A model generated the notes under the pieces. It searched no databases. It had not been told where the DNA came from and saw only the letters and a program-made list of their open reading frames with translations. DNA of 64,000 nt from Mucilaginibacter sp. L3T2-6 (lineage in GTDB: Bacteria > Bacteroidota > Bacteroidia > Sphingobacteriales > Sphingobacteriaceae): NCBI RefSeq assembly GCF_030519355.1, contig NZ_JAUMKC010000012.1, positions 106,045 to 170,044 of the forward strand. The letters run 5' to 3'. The position numbers were made by a program, and so were the translations under genes. Positions 8,247 to 16,540 of the stretch are shown piece after piece (the stretch's first letter is position 1; each line of letters opens with the position of its first letter).

Positions 8247-10307
8247 TTATTCTACAACCGGGAATGCAGAGATCCTTAACCTTGCTCCGCCCATAGGTAC
8301 AAGGGTGAGCTGCTTTTCAGGCTCAGACGTTTTTACAGGGCTTGCAGGAAGTAAACCACACAGGCCATACTGATCAATCTTCCAATCAGGTATTTGTTTG
8401 CCGTGTGTTATTAACAAGATTGGCGCATTGGCGTTAGTGAAAGGGTTATTATCCTTTGGCCATGCACGCTTTTCAACGGTAAATGATGCCGCCGGATTTA
8501 CTTTGTTAAATAACAATCCATAGTTCCATGCCGATTCAGGATATATCTCGAATGTAGGCCATTTGGTTGGGTCGGCGGTTGGTTGCCATTTGGCATCGGC
8601 TACAGCAACTTCTTTACTGTTAGTATTCTTAACGTATTTCTCATCAATTTTAAGCGAGAACGTAAGCGGGCCGTAATTTACGCTGATGCTGTTTTTGTTT
8701 TTGTCCCACTCGCGCGTTTGTATCTTCATCGGCAGGCGCAGGGTGATCCTGTCGCCGGTTTTCCATTTGTTATCCAGCTTAATGTATTCGCCGTTTTGGG
8801 CATCAACGGCTACCATTTTTCCATTCACCTGCAAAATAGGCGCATCGCACCATTTTGGTATACGCAGGTAAATGGGGAATGTGTTAACACCTTTGGTAGT
8901 CACTTTCATGTCTATCTCATCATTGAATGGATAGTGGCTGGTGCTTTCAATTGTTACAGGTGTTCCGTTACCTGCTTTGGCGGTAACTTTTCCCTGAATA
9001 TAAAGCAGCGCGGCAAGACCATTATCGGGTGTAGCCATCCAGCTATTCTCTGAGTAATAAACCCAGCCCGCAGCGTGGTTATGCTGGCAGCACCGGCTGC
9101 TGAACGGGTTCATGTTCAGGAACGGACCATCATTATCAATGCCGGGCGCATGGTTCTTGCTGTCGCTTACCACCATGTTTGGCGCTGTTAAATAGCGAAG
9201 GCCGCGGTAATCAGGCATAAAAGCAGCAGGGAAAGTGTTAAATGCAACGTCTTCGCAATTGTCAGCCCAAAAAGTATCGCCAGTAAACTGCATAAGAAAC
9301 TCGTCGGAGGTCATTTGCTCCACCATGCCACAGGTTTCTACAGCCTGGCGCGGGTCGTCATAACCTTTACGGGCATTTTCGTCGGCTCCAAACATGCCGC
9401 CGGGCACCTGGCCATAAATATCACGGATCAGCTTAAAATCATTGTAAGATGCCTGCAGATCAGCCGGCACTTTGCTTTGCATATAATAGGTGGCCGGTTC
9501 GCGGAAGGATTGCGCCACATTTACGTTATGCCAATTAGGCAAGTTATTAGCCTGACGCCAGTTGGCCGTGTTTTTGTCGATTTTGGTTGCCAGATCCAGC
9601 AGCCATTTTTCGCCGGTACGATTGTATAGCCAGTAAACGCTGATCAGGTTGTCGCCACCGCGGCTGTTTTCCCAGTAATCTTTTAAAAACAGGTTGTCCG
9701 GCACGCTCATTTCATATTTAAAATAAGCGCTCATCAGCTTCAGCACGCGCGGATCGTTTGAATATTCATAATAGGATTGCAGGCACCATAGCATCGGCAT
9801 ATTGCCCCACAGATCGCGGCGGCCGGGCTTGGTCTCATTCAGCGGACCGAAATCGCCATTAGCGCGCTGGTTGCGGATAACGGCATCAATCCAGAATTTA
9901 GTTTCCTTTAGCATTTTCGGGTCTTTAAGCACATAGGCCATATCGCCATATCCCTTCAGCCAGTAAGGCAGCTCTTCCCAGCCATATTTGCCGTGACCGC
10001 TTTTGTTCACCCAGGCATTATCGGTTTTTGAAAGCCAAACACTGATTTCTCCGAGGTTGCCGGTAAGGCCGTCGCGCTCCAACTCAAGTTGTTTTTTTAG
10101 CCAGCCTCCTGGTTTTATTGCGGTAACCGGCAGTTTAATAAAATACTGTGGTGTTAACGGAGCACGGTTTGATACATAATAGCTGTTGTGCTTGTTGTTA
10201 TCGATCTGCTTTACAGTGGCAGCTGTTTGAGCATTGGCCTGCATAGCCATTGCCGAAAAGCAAGCCGCCGCAAGCGTTCGATAACTTACTGAAAAGATAT
10301 TCTTCAT
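8247..10307 (-). CDS. Secreted GH127-family (DUF1680) glycoside hydrolase, probable beta-L-arabinofuranosidase
   Basis: The 686-residue protein has a signal peptide ending AMQANAQ and then the (alpha/alpha)6 barrel of DUF1680. The expected GH127 active-site pattern is present: Glu324 and Cys326 in ETCG, and the paired Cys406-Cys407 in SSRCCQHN. In characterised enzymes this zinc-bound cysteine site attacks L-arabinofuranosides. A C-terminal beta-sandwich follows. Activity on beta-L-arabinofuranose is the family's best-known one, but other sugars cannot be excluded. It is transcribed alone from a promoter with an adjacent palindrome. Confidence 0.88.
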   Translation of the reverse strand: MKNIFSVSYRTLAAACFSAMAMQANAQTAATVKQIDNNKHNSYYVSNRAPLTPQYFIKLPVTAIKPGGWLKKQLELERDGLTGNLGEISVWLSKTDNAWVNKSGHGKYGWEELPYWLKGYGDMAYVLKDPKMLKETKFWIDAVIRNQRANGDFGPLNETKPGRRDLWGNMPMLWCLQSYYEYSNDPRVLKLMSAYFKYEMSVPDNLFLKDYWENSRGGDNLISVYWLYNRTGEKWLLDLATKIDKNTANWRQANNLPNWHNVNVAQSFREPATYYMQSKVPADLQASYNDFKLIRDIYGQVPGGMFGADENARKGYDDPRQAVETCGMVEQMTSDEFLMQFTGDTFWADNCEDVAFNTFPAAFMPDYRGLRYLTAPNMVVSDSKNHAPGIDNDGPFLNMNPFSSRCCQHNHAAGWVYYSENSWMATPDNGLAALLYIQGKVTAKAGNGTPVTIESTSHYPFNDEIDMKVTTKGVNTFPIYLRIPKWCDAPILQVNGKMVAVDAQNGEYIKLDNKWKTGDRITLRLPMKIQTREWDKNKNSISVNYGPLTFSLKIDEKYVKNTNSKEVAVADAKWQPTADPTKWPTFEIYPESAWNYGLLFNKVNPAASFTVEKRAWPKDNNPFTNANAPILLITHGKQIPDWKIDQYGLCGLLPASPVKTSEPEKQLTLVPMGGARLRISAFPVVE

Positions 10308-10330
10308 TTATAATTGGGTTTGTGAAAACC

Positions 10331-10377
10331 CAAATTTAGAAAATTAACTGTCAGGCAAACAATATTCTTGAATATTG
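10331..10377 (-). promoter_or_regulatory. GH127 promoter with upstream palindrome
   Basis: On the minus strand TAAATTTG (10331-10338) is a perfect -7 box, with TTG 17 bases further upstream (10356-10358). Immediately beyond lies the perfect palindrome CAATATTC-TT-GAATATTG at 10360-10377, in the position expected for an activator site. The cognate regulator is not evident in the window. Confidence 0.65.
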
Positions 10378-10434
10378 CTGAGAGTTTAAGGCGCCTTTGA
10401 AAAAATGCATAGGCCTGGCCGGGTGGTTTGGCCG

Positions 10435-10459
10435 CAAAAAAGCCCCGGATTCCGGGGCT
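10435..10459 (-). terminator. Rho-independent terminator of csbD-like gene
   Basis: AGCCCCGG and CCGGGGCT (10441-10448 and 10452-10459) pair across a 3-base loop. On the minus strand a T-run at 10440-10436 follows directly. It ends transcription of the CsbD-like gene. Confidence 0.85.
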
Positions 10460-10467
10460 AAATCAAT

Positions 10468-10653
10468 TTACAGATCGTTAAGCCATTTTACCAGCTCGTC
10501 GCGGCCTTTGCCGGTTTTTTGCTGAAGCTTGCCCAGCAATTCGTCATCTTTTCCTTCCTCGCGCACCAGGTCGTCGTCGGTGAGGTCGCCGTAGGCTTGT
10601 TTTACTTTTCCTTTCACTTCGTTCCAGGTTCCTCTTAATTTTAAATCGCTCAT
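10468..10653 (-). CDS. CsbD-family stress protein
   Basis: The 61-residue hydrophilic protein carries the CsbD signature: [20 protein letters not shown], then a charged linker and a C-terminal [11 protein letters not shown] helix. CsbD proteins are small, general-stress-induced and of unknown biochemical role. It is monocistronic, with its own strong terminator downstream. The last 30 residues resemble the short helical region in the DUF4287 protein at 38 kb (GKGPADF..., IVKWLKDD), which may be superficial. Confidence 0.85.
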   Translation of the reverse strand: MSDLKLRGTWNEVKGKVKQAYGDLTDDDLVREEGKDDELLGKLQQKTGKGRDELVKWLNDL

Positions 10654-10758
10654 GATGTTTTTGTTTAATAGATGTGTTTATTAAACAGACGGAACATCAT
10701 TTGGTTCTTGAACAAATGTTAAAATCGAGCGGCAATACCCTGGAGATTTAATATAATC

Positions 10759-12672
10759 CTACAATGCCCCTGCCTTTATCTCGTCAACTACCGCTGGATC
10801 GAGCAGTGTCGACGTATCGCCTAAATTGCTGGTATCACCCTCTGCTATCTTCCTTAATATACGGCGCATAATTTTGCCAGACCGTGTTTTGGGCAGGCCG
10901 CTTACAAACTGTATTTTATCTGGTTTAGCTATAGCGCCAATGATGCGCTGTACCGTCATCATAATATCTTTGCGGGCAAGCTCTTCATCGCCATGGTGAT
11001 TAGGGCTGATTACAAAGGCATAAATACCCTGCCCTTTAATATCATGCGGATAGCCCACCACAGCCGACTCAACCACGCTGCTGTGCATATTAATAGCATT
11101 TTCTACTTCGGCAGTGCCGATCCGGTGACCTGAAACATTCAGTACGTCGTCCACACGTCCGGTTATACGGTAGTAGCCATCCTTATCGCGCAAACAGCCG
11201 TCGCCGGTAAAGTACATGTCGTGGTAAGTAGCGAAATAGGTTGTGCGGCAGCGCTCATGGTCGCCGTATGTAGTGCGCAGCATGCCTGGCCATGGAAATT
11301 TAATACACAGGTTTCCGCTTGTGCCGTTGCCTTCTATTTCCTTACCGTTCTCATCAACCAGCACGGGCTGAATTCCCGGTAAAGGTAAAGTAGCATAGCC
11401 CGGCTTGGTCGGCGTTAACCCTGCCAGCGGCGATATCATGATACCGCCTGTTTCGGTTTGCCACCAGGTGTCTACAATAGGGCAGCGGCCCTGGCCAATT
11501 TTTTCGTCAAACCAGTGCCATGCCTCTTCATTGATAGGCTCGCCTACGGAGCCGAGTTTTTTTAACGAACTAAAATCCTTACCCTGCAATGCCTCGTCGC
11601 CAAAGCTCATCAGCGAGCGGATTGCTGTTGGCGCAGTATATAATATATTGACTTTATACTTTTCAACGATATCCCAGAAACGACCGGGTGTCGGCCATGA
11701 AGGGATCCCCTCGAACATCACCGTCGTCGCACCCTGGCTGAGCGGGCCATAAGCAATATAGCTATGACCGGTTATCCAGCCAATGTCCGCAGTACAAAAA
11801 TATACCTCACCCGGATTGTATTGGAACACATTAGTAAAAGTATAGCCCGCGTACACCATGTAACCGCCGCAGGTATGCACCACACCTTTAGGTTTACCGG
11901 TTGAGCCCGAAGTATAAAGGATAAACAACATATCTTCAGCGTCCATTTCTTCGGCAGGACAGTCAACACTACCCTGTGTTTCCACTCTTTTTATTTCATC
12001 TTCCCACCATAGGTCGCGGCCTTTTATCATTGACACCGGCGTGCGGCTGCGGGTTAGCACAATTACCTTCTCAACCGACGGGCATTGAACCAGGGCATCG
12101 TCAATAATTTCCTTTAACTTTATGGGTTTATTTCCACGGAAGCTGCCATCCGCGGTAATAACCAGTTTGCAGGAAGCATCGTTTATCCTGTCGGCGATGG
12201 ACTGGGCCGAAAACCCGCCAAAAACAACAGAGTGTATAGCGCCAATACGTGCGCAGGCTAAAATAGCGATGGCCAGCTCGGGCACCATGGGCATATAAAC
12301 ACAAATACGGTCGCCTTTTTGCGCGCCATTGTTTTTAAGCACGTTTGCAAACTGGCAAACTTTATCGTGCAGTTGTTTATAGGTAAGTATGCGGTGGTTT
12401 TCCTGGGGATCGTTGGGCTCCCAGATAATGGCCGGCTTATCGCCGAGTGTTTCCAGGTGACGGTCGAGACAGTTTTCAGTAATGTTAAGCTTTGCGCCCT
12501 GGAACCATTTAACGCGTGGTTCCTTAAAGTTCCATTCCAGCACTTTGTCCCACTTTTTGCGCCAGTAAAAATTTTCGGCAATGCCTTCCCAAAATTGTTC
12601 GGGCTGCTCTATACTTTGCTGATAAACTTGCTTGTACTCATCAAATGATGAGATTTTCATTGCGGTCTTCAT
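10759..12672 (-). CDS. acs: Acetyl-coenzyme A synthetase
   Basis: At 637 residues the protein has normal full length for an AMP-forming acetate-CoA ligase, which makes acetyl-CoA from acetate via acetyl-AMP in the cytoplasm. The AMP-binding loop YTSGSTGKPKG lies near residue 265, DTWWQTETGG near 415, and the C-terminal PKTRSGKIMRR contains the catalytic lysine that is commonly acetylated. The second in-frame Met (start at 12660) is an alternative start. It stands alone, with about 100 bases between it and the CsbD gene. Confidence 0.95.
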   Translation of the reverse strand: MKTAMKISSFDEYKQVYQQSIEQPEQFWEGIAENFYWRKKWDKVLEWNFKEPRVKWFQGAKLNITENCLDRHLETLGDKPAIIWEPNDPQENHRILTYKQLHDKVCQFANVLKNNGAQKGDRICVYMPMVPELAIAILACARIGAIHSVVFGGFSAQSIADRINDASCKLVITADGSFRGNKPIKLKEIIDDALVQCPSVEKVIVLTRSRTPVSMIKGRDLWWEDEIKRVETQGSVDCPAEEMDAEDMLFILYTSGSTGKPKGVVHTCGGYMVYAGYTFTNVFQYNPGEVYFCTADIGWITGHSYIAYGPLSQGATTVMFEGIPSWPTPGRFWDIVEKYKVNILYTAPTAIRSLMSFGDEALQGKDFSSLKKLGSVGEPINEEAWHWFDEKIGQGRCPIVDTWWQTETGGIMISPLAGLTPTKPGYATLPLPGIQPVLVDENGKEIEGNGTSGNLCIKFPWPGMLRTTYGDHERCRTTYFATYHDMYFTGDGCLRDKDGYYRITGRVDDVLNVSGHRIGTAEVENAINMHSSVVESAVVGYPHDIKGQGIYAFVISPNHHGDEELARKDIMMTVQRIIGAIAKPDKIQFVSGLPKTRSGKIMRRILRKIAEGDTSNLGDTSTLLDPAVVDEIKAGAL

Positions 12673-13014
12673 AGTCTATGGAATTGGTGGTGTAAATTAA
12701 TAATTTTATAGGAGATGTATAAAGCGAAAAGGAACTTTTTAAATTTTTTTAAAAAGATTACATCTAAGAAATTGTCCAAAAACGGTTGCCAGTAATTATT
12801 ACAGGGCATTAGCCCCTTCTAAATCTCCCCCGGTTGGGGAGACTTTAGCTTAGGTATATTTTAAGTCCTCCCTTCCGGGGAGGGTTTGAGTGGGGCTAAA
12901 ACCGGTATATTTATATTTTTAGACAGCTTCTAAGACAATCACATAGTGTTACTAACGCACTTAATGTTCAAAACTATCGCTTCAAATAATTTGAAAAAAT
13001 AATTTAAAACAGTA
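12673..13014. repeat. Intergenic region with a double-hairpin palindromic repeat
   Basis: This gap between divergent acs and the rpmB cluster holds a REP-like element at 12811-12897. Its ends AGCCCC and GGGGCT are complementary. Inside are two hairpins: TCTCCCC/GGGGAGA (12824-12830 with 12836-12842) and CCTCCC/GGGAGG (12867-12872 with 12878-12883). This form is typical of dispersed bacterial palindromic elements, but only one full copy is visible here. I see no gene in the rest of the gap. Confidence 0.7.
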
Positions 13015-13044
13015 TTGCCTATTTCACTTTAAATCCTGATATTT
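13015..13044 (+). promoter_or_regulatory. Probable promoter of the rpmB cluster
   Basis: TTG at 13015-13017, a 19-base spacer and GATATTTG at 13037-13044 match the Bacteroidota promoter with one mismatch. It lies about 40 bases before rpmB. Confidence 0.55.
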
Positions 13045-13084
13045 GCAAACTCTTTACAAAAGGGGAGAATTAAAAAGATTTGTC

Positions 13085-13318
13085 ATGTCAAGAATTTGTG
13101 ATCTAACAGGAAAAGGATCTTTAGTTGGCAATAACGTTTCAAACTCAAACGTTAAAACTAAACGCAGATTTCATCCAAACCTAAAACTTAAGAAGTTTTA
13201 CATTCCTGAAGAAGATAAATGGATTACCTTAAAGGTTTCTACTTCGGCTGTTAAAACCATCAGCAAAAATGGTATAACTGCCTGCATCAATAAATACGTT
13301 AAAAAGGGTTATATTTAG
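13085..13318 (+). CDS. rpmB: 50S ribosomal protein L28
   Basis: The 77-residue product begins [11 protein letters not shown] and has the L28 core of [11 protein letters not shown] and lysine-rich strands. It is a structural part of the large subunit. The frame extends upstream, but the ATG at 13085 matches the family's conserved start. It leads a cluster with L33 and a Bacteroidota-specific small ribosomal protein, each separated by about 85-90 bases of AT-rich sequence with CTAATT-type repeats. Confidence 0.95.
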   Translation: MSRICDLTGKGSLVGNNVSNSNVKTKRRFHPNLKLKKFYIPEEDKWITLKVSTSAVKTISKNGITACINKYVKKGYI

Positions 13319-13408
13319 CAGATAGCTAATTAAGCTGATTGGGTGAGTGGTTGGATCCACAAAGCCGGATCGCTAGTTCGCTAATTCTCTAATTCAATAA
13401 ATAAAAAG

Positions 13409-13591
13409 ATGGCTAAGAAAGGCAATAGGGTTCAGGTAATTTTAGAGTGCACCGAGCATAAAACCAGCGGTATGCCTGGTATGTCTCGTTACATTACCAC
13501 CAAGAACAAAAAGAACACAACTGAAAGACTGGAGTTGAAAAAATTCAACCCTGTTTTACGTAAAGTAACTGTTCATAAAGAAATTAAGTAA
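13409..13591 (+). CDS. rpmG: 50S ribosomal protein L33
   Basis: The 60-residue product contains the L33 pattern [23 protein letters not shown] and [14 protein letters not shown]. It belongs to the cysteine-poor type: only one Cys is visible, so no CxxC zinc ribbon, which suggests a zinc-independent form. It lies between rpmB and the DUF4295 gene and is expected to be coexpressed with them. Confidence 0.95.
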   Translation: MAKKGNRVQVILECTEHKTSGMPGMSRYITTKNKKNTTERLELKKFNPVLRKVTVHKEIK

Positions 13592-13677
13592 TTTGTTGAT
13601 TGGGTTGATTTGTTGATTAAGTTAACGCTGTCCAAATCACTGATTAACTAGCTCGCTAATTCACTAATTAATAAGAC

Positions 13678-13833
13678 ATGGCAAAGAAAGTAGTTGCAAC
13701 CCTGAAAACCGGAAAGGGCAAAGAGTTTTCGAAAGTGATAACAATGGTTAAATCACCACGTACCGGCGCTTACTCATTTAAAGAGCAAATCGTTCCTAAC
13801 GATAACGTTAAGGACGCGATTAACGGAAAATAA
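13678..13833 (+). CDS. DUF4295 small ribosome-associated protein
   Basis: This 51-residue basic protein starts MAKKVVATLKTGKGKEF and ends NDNVKDAINGK. The family is restricted to Bacteroidota and is found right after rpmB-rpmG. From memory, a ribosome structure from Flavobacterium assigned a Bacteroidota-specific large-subunit protein, called bL38, to this kind of gene; I am not certain of that correspondence. It ends just before a terminator-like hairpin, so it is probably the last gene of the ribosomal protein unit. Confidence 0.88.
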   Translation: MAKKVVATLKTGKGKEFSKVITMVKSPRTGAYSFKEQIVPNDNVKDAINGK

Positions 13834-13857
13834 CTGTTAATTTAAGCATAAAAATAC

Positions 13858-13892
13858 AAAAGCCATCTTGTTTACACGGGAAGGCTTTTTTT
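13858..13892 (+). terminator. Terminator after the ribosomal protein cluster
   Basis: AAAAGCC (13858-13864) pairs with GGCTTTT (13883-13889), and a T-run follows. It separates the small ribosomal protein genes from ftsY. Confidence 0.6.
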
Positions 13893-13902
13893 ATTTGATG
13901 TG

Positions 13903-13995
13903 CGGACGCGTGATTGTGCGGATAGCGAATTGACATAGAAAAAACTCAATTGCGCTTATAAATCCGCACATTTGCATATCCGCACATTCGTACAT
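13903..13995 (+). repeat. GTGCGGAT/ATCCGCAC repeat cluster before ftsY
   Basis: This stretch contains GTGCGGA sequence twice (13901-13922) and then ATCCGCACATTTGCATATCC and CGCACATTCG (13962-13990). CACATTTG at 13967-13974 is a -7 box with one mismatch, 32 bases before ftsY. The same sequence family precedes murB, the serB fusion gene and the AraC gene. Confidence 0.55.
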
Positions 13996-14005
13996 TAAAA
14001 AACAC

Positions 14006-14971
14006 ATGGGATTATTCGATTTTTTTAAAAAAAAGGAAGCTACCCCGCAGGAGCAGGAGGCGCTGGATACAGGGCTCGAAAAAACCAAGGATAACTTTTT
14101 TTCAAAAATAACCAAAGCCGTTGCCGGCCGGTCCACCATCGATGATGACGTGCTCGACGACCTGGAGGAAGTACTGGTAACCTCGGACGTTGGCGTTAAA
14201 ACCACGCTGAAGATAATTGAGCGTATACAGGCCCGCGTTGCCCAGGATAAATATGTAAGCACCGCGGAGTTGAATTCGCTTCTTAAAGACGAAATTCAAA
14301 AACTCCTGGCCGAGAATAACAGTAACGATTTCACCAATTTCGAATACGGCGATCATAAGCCTTATGTAATTATGGTGGTGGGCGTAAACGGTGTGGGCAA
14401 AACCACTACCATCGGAAAGCTGGCCAATAAATTAAAACAAGCGGGTAATAAAGTAGTATTAGGCGCTGCCGATACTTTCCGCGCTGCCGCCGTTGCCCAG
14501 ATACAGCTTTGGGGCGAGCGCGTTGGCGTAAAAGTTGTAGCGCAGGCTATGGGTTCTGACCCAGCCTCCGTAGCCTATGATACCCTGCGCTCTGCGGTAG
14601 CCAATGGCGACGATGTGGCAATTATTGATACAGCCGGCCGTTTACATAATAAAGTAGGCCTGATGAACGAGCTTACCAAGATCAAAAACGTAATGCAGAA
14701 GGTAGTCCCTGGCGCTCCGCACGAAATATTGCTGGTACTGGATGCCTCAACCGGTCAGAATGCCATTGAGCAGTGTAAGCAGTTTACCGAAGCAACCGAT
14801 GTGAATGCGCTGGCACTAACCAAACTGGATGGTACAGCCAAAGGCGGTGTGGTAATAGGGATAAGCGACCAGTTTAAAATCCCGGTAAAATATATTGGTG
14901 TTGGTGAAGGTGTAAATGATTTGCAGCTGTTTGACAGGCAGGGGTTTGTGAATTCATTATTTAAACAATAA
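14006..14971 (+). CDS. ftsY: Signal recognition particle receptor FtsY
   Basis: The 321-residue SRP-receptor GTPase brings ribosome-SRP complexes to the SecYEG translocon. The N-terminus is short (MGLFDFFKKKEATPQEQ), lacking the long acidic A-domain of E. coli. The NG domain shows the P-loop GVNGVGKTTTIGKL, the DTAGR motif, and TKLDGTAKGG for guanine recognition. It is followed by a palindromic repeat and then rimO. Cotranscription with rimO and bshC is plausible. Confidence 0.96.
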   Translation: MGLFDFFKKKEATPQEQEALDTGLEKTKDNFFSKITKAVAGRSTIDDDVLDDLEEVLVTSDVGVKTTLKIIERIQARVAQDKYVSTAELNSLLKDEIQKLLAENNSNDFTNFEYGDHKPYVIMVVGVNGVGKTTTIGKLANKLKQAGNKVVLGAADTFRAAAVAQIQLWGERVGVKVVAQAMGSDPASVAYDTLRSAVANGDDVAIIDTAGRLHNKVGLMNELTKIKNVMQKVVPGAPHEILLVLDASTGQNAIEQCKQFTEATDVNALALTKLDGTAKGGVVIGISDQFKIPVKYIGVGEGVNDLQLFDRQGFVNSLFKQ

Positions 14972-14975
14972 AAAA

Positions 14976-15075
14976 CTTTGTCATTGCGAGGAACGAAGCA
15001 ATCTCGTCGCCTTGCCTTGCGGACTATGCATATTGACGAGGTTGCCGCGCTCGTTCCTCGCTCGCAATGACAAAG
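14976..15075. repeat. REP-like palindromic element between ftsY and rimO
   Basis: CTTTGTCATTGCGAGGAACGA (from 14976) is nearly complementary to the segment ending at 15075, with TCGTTCCTCG then CTCGCAATGACAAAG. Stems of about 20 bp enclose a loop of roughly 50 bases. GTCATTGCGAGGAACGAAGC-type elements occur dispersed in many bacterial genomes. This looks like one copy of such a non-autonomous element. Confidence 0.8.
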
Positions 15076-15099
15076 CGGGAAGATAAAGTGTGAAAGTAC

Positions 15100-16434
15100 A
15101 TGAAAACAAAATCAGTAAGCAGGCCAGAAATACAGACTAAACCCCGTGTAAACGTGGTAACACTCGGCTGCTCTAAAAACGTATACGACTCTGAAGTGCT
15201 GATGGGCCAGCTGAAAGGCAATAGCTTTGATGTAGTGCATGAGGCCGAAAGGGTTGCCAGCGATGATATTATCGTTATAAATACTTGTGGCTTTATAGAT
15301 AACGCCAAGCAGGAATCGATCGATACTATTCTGCAATACAGCGAACTGAAAGAGCAGGGCAAAGTGGGGAAAGTAATTGTTACCGGGTGTCTGTCTGAAC
15401 GCTACAAGCCTGAACTGGAAGCCGAAATTGCCAACGTAGATTCATGGTTCGGTACAAATGACCTGCAAAACCTGTTGAGCTCTGTCGGAGCAAATTATAA
15501 GCACGAGCTGATCGGCGAGCGCCTGTTGACCACCCCTAAACATTTCGCTTACTTTAAGATCGCAGAAGGCTGTAACCGCCCGTGCTCGTTTTGCGCTATC
15601 CCGCTGATGAGGGGCAAACACCTGAGCACACCAATGGAACAATTGGTGAAAGACGCACAAGCCCTCGCCAAAAACGGCGCCAAAGAACTAATACTTATTG
15701 CCCAGGATTTAACCTATTACGGCCTCGACCTGTATGGCAAACGTAACCTGGATGAACTATTGCGGCGCTTAAGCGACGTTAATGGCATCGAGTGGATACG
15801 TTTGCAGTATGCCTATCCGTCCGGCTTTCCGATGGAGATCCTGGATGTGATGAACGAGCGCGAAAATATCTGTAAATACATGGATATGCCTTTGCAGCAC
15901 ATTAGCGATAACATGCTTAGATCCATGCGCCGCGGAACCACCAAGCAAAAAACTATCGACCTGGTAAACCAAATCCGCAATAAAGTGCCGGGTATTGCTA
16001 TGCGCACCACGCTCATCACCGGCTATCCCGGCGAAACTGAGCAGGATTTTGAAGAAATGGCGGAATGGGTTGAAGAAACCAAATTCGACCGTCTGGGATG
16101 TTTTACTTATTCCCACGAGGAAAAAACCCACGCCTATTCGTTAGTTGATGATGTTCCGGAGGAAGTGAAGCAGGACCGTGCCGATGCGATAATGGAGATT
16201 CAGCAGGGCATTAGCTTCGATAAAAACCAGGAGAAAATCGGCCGGACATTTAAAGTTTTGGTTGATAAAAAGGATGGAGATTATTTTGTCGGCCGTACGG
16301 AATTTGATTCGCCGGAGGTTGATAATGAAGTGCTGATTGATGCTTCGCAAGATTATGCAACCATCGGCGGTTATGTAAACGTACAGGTTGATACCGCCGA
16401 GGACTTTGACCTTTATGGACATATTGTAAAATAA
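15100..16434 (+). CDS. rimO: Ribosomal protein S12 methylthiotransferase RimO
   Basis: The 444-residue radical-SAM enzyme adds a methylthio group to the conserved Asp of ribosomal protein S12. The UPF0004 domain supplies three cysteines for one 4Fe-4S cluster (GCSKN, NTCGFI, TGCLSERY). The radical-SAM CxxxCxxC motif is CNRPCSFC near residue 158. A C-terminal TRAM domain follows at about 380-444. The absence of tRNA-type features and the SKNVYDSE motif favour RimO over MiaB. Confidence 0.95.
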   Translation: MKTKSVSRPEIQTKPRVNVVTLGCSKNVYDSEVLMGQLKGNSFDVVHEAERVASDDIIVINTCGFIDNAKQESIDTILQYSELKEQGKVGKVIVTGCLSERYKPELEAEIANVDSWFGTNDLQNLLSSVGANYKHELIGERLLTTPKHFAYFKIAEGCNRPCSFCAIPLMRGKHLSTPMEQLVKDAQALAKNGAKELILIAQDLTYYGLDLYGKRNLDELLRRLSDVNGIEWIRLQYAYPSGFPMEILDVMNERENICKYMDMPLQHISDNMLRSMRRGTTKQKTIDLVNQIRNKVPGIAMRTTLITGYPGETEQDFEEMAEWVEETKFDRLGCFTYSHEEKTHAYSLVDDVPEEVKQDRADAIMEIQQGISFDKNQEKIGRTFKVLVDKKDGDYFVGRTEFDSPEVDNEVLIDASQDYATIGGYVNVQVDTAEDFDLYGHIVK

Positions 16435-16540
16435 ATCCGTTTCATACACAGGCTGTTGGTTTTAGAAATTTAAAATTTAAATTCGGCTTTGTTTTATCCC
16501 GGATTTAAATCCGAAATCGAAAATCCGACATCCGAGATCC

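Noticed and set aside
12811..12897. Terminator of the divergent genes
   Set aside because: It lies upstream of both acs and rpmB, so it cannot end either transcript; it is better explained as a palindromic repeat.
14976..15075. tRNA-like fold
   Set aside because: The segment is an inverted repeat of about 20-bp arms, without the T-loop and anticodon features; it matches a dispersed REP-like element.
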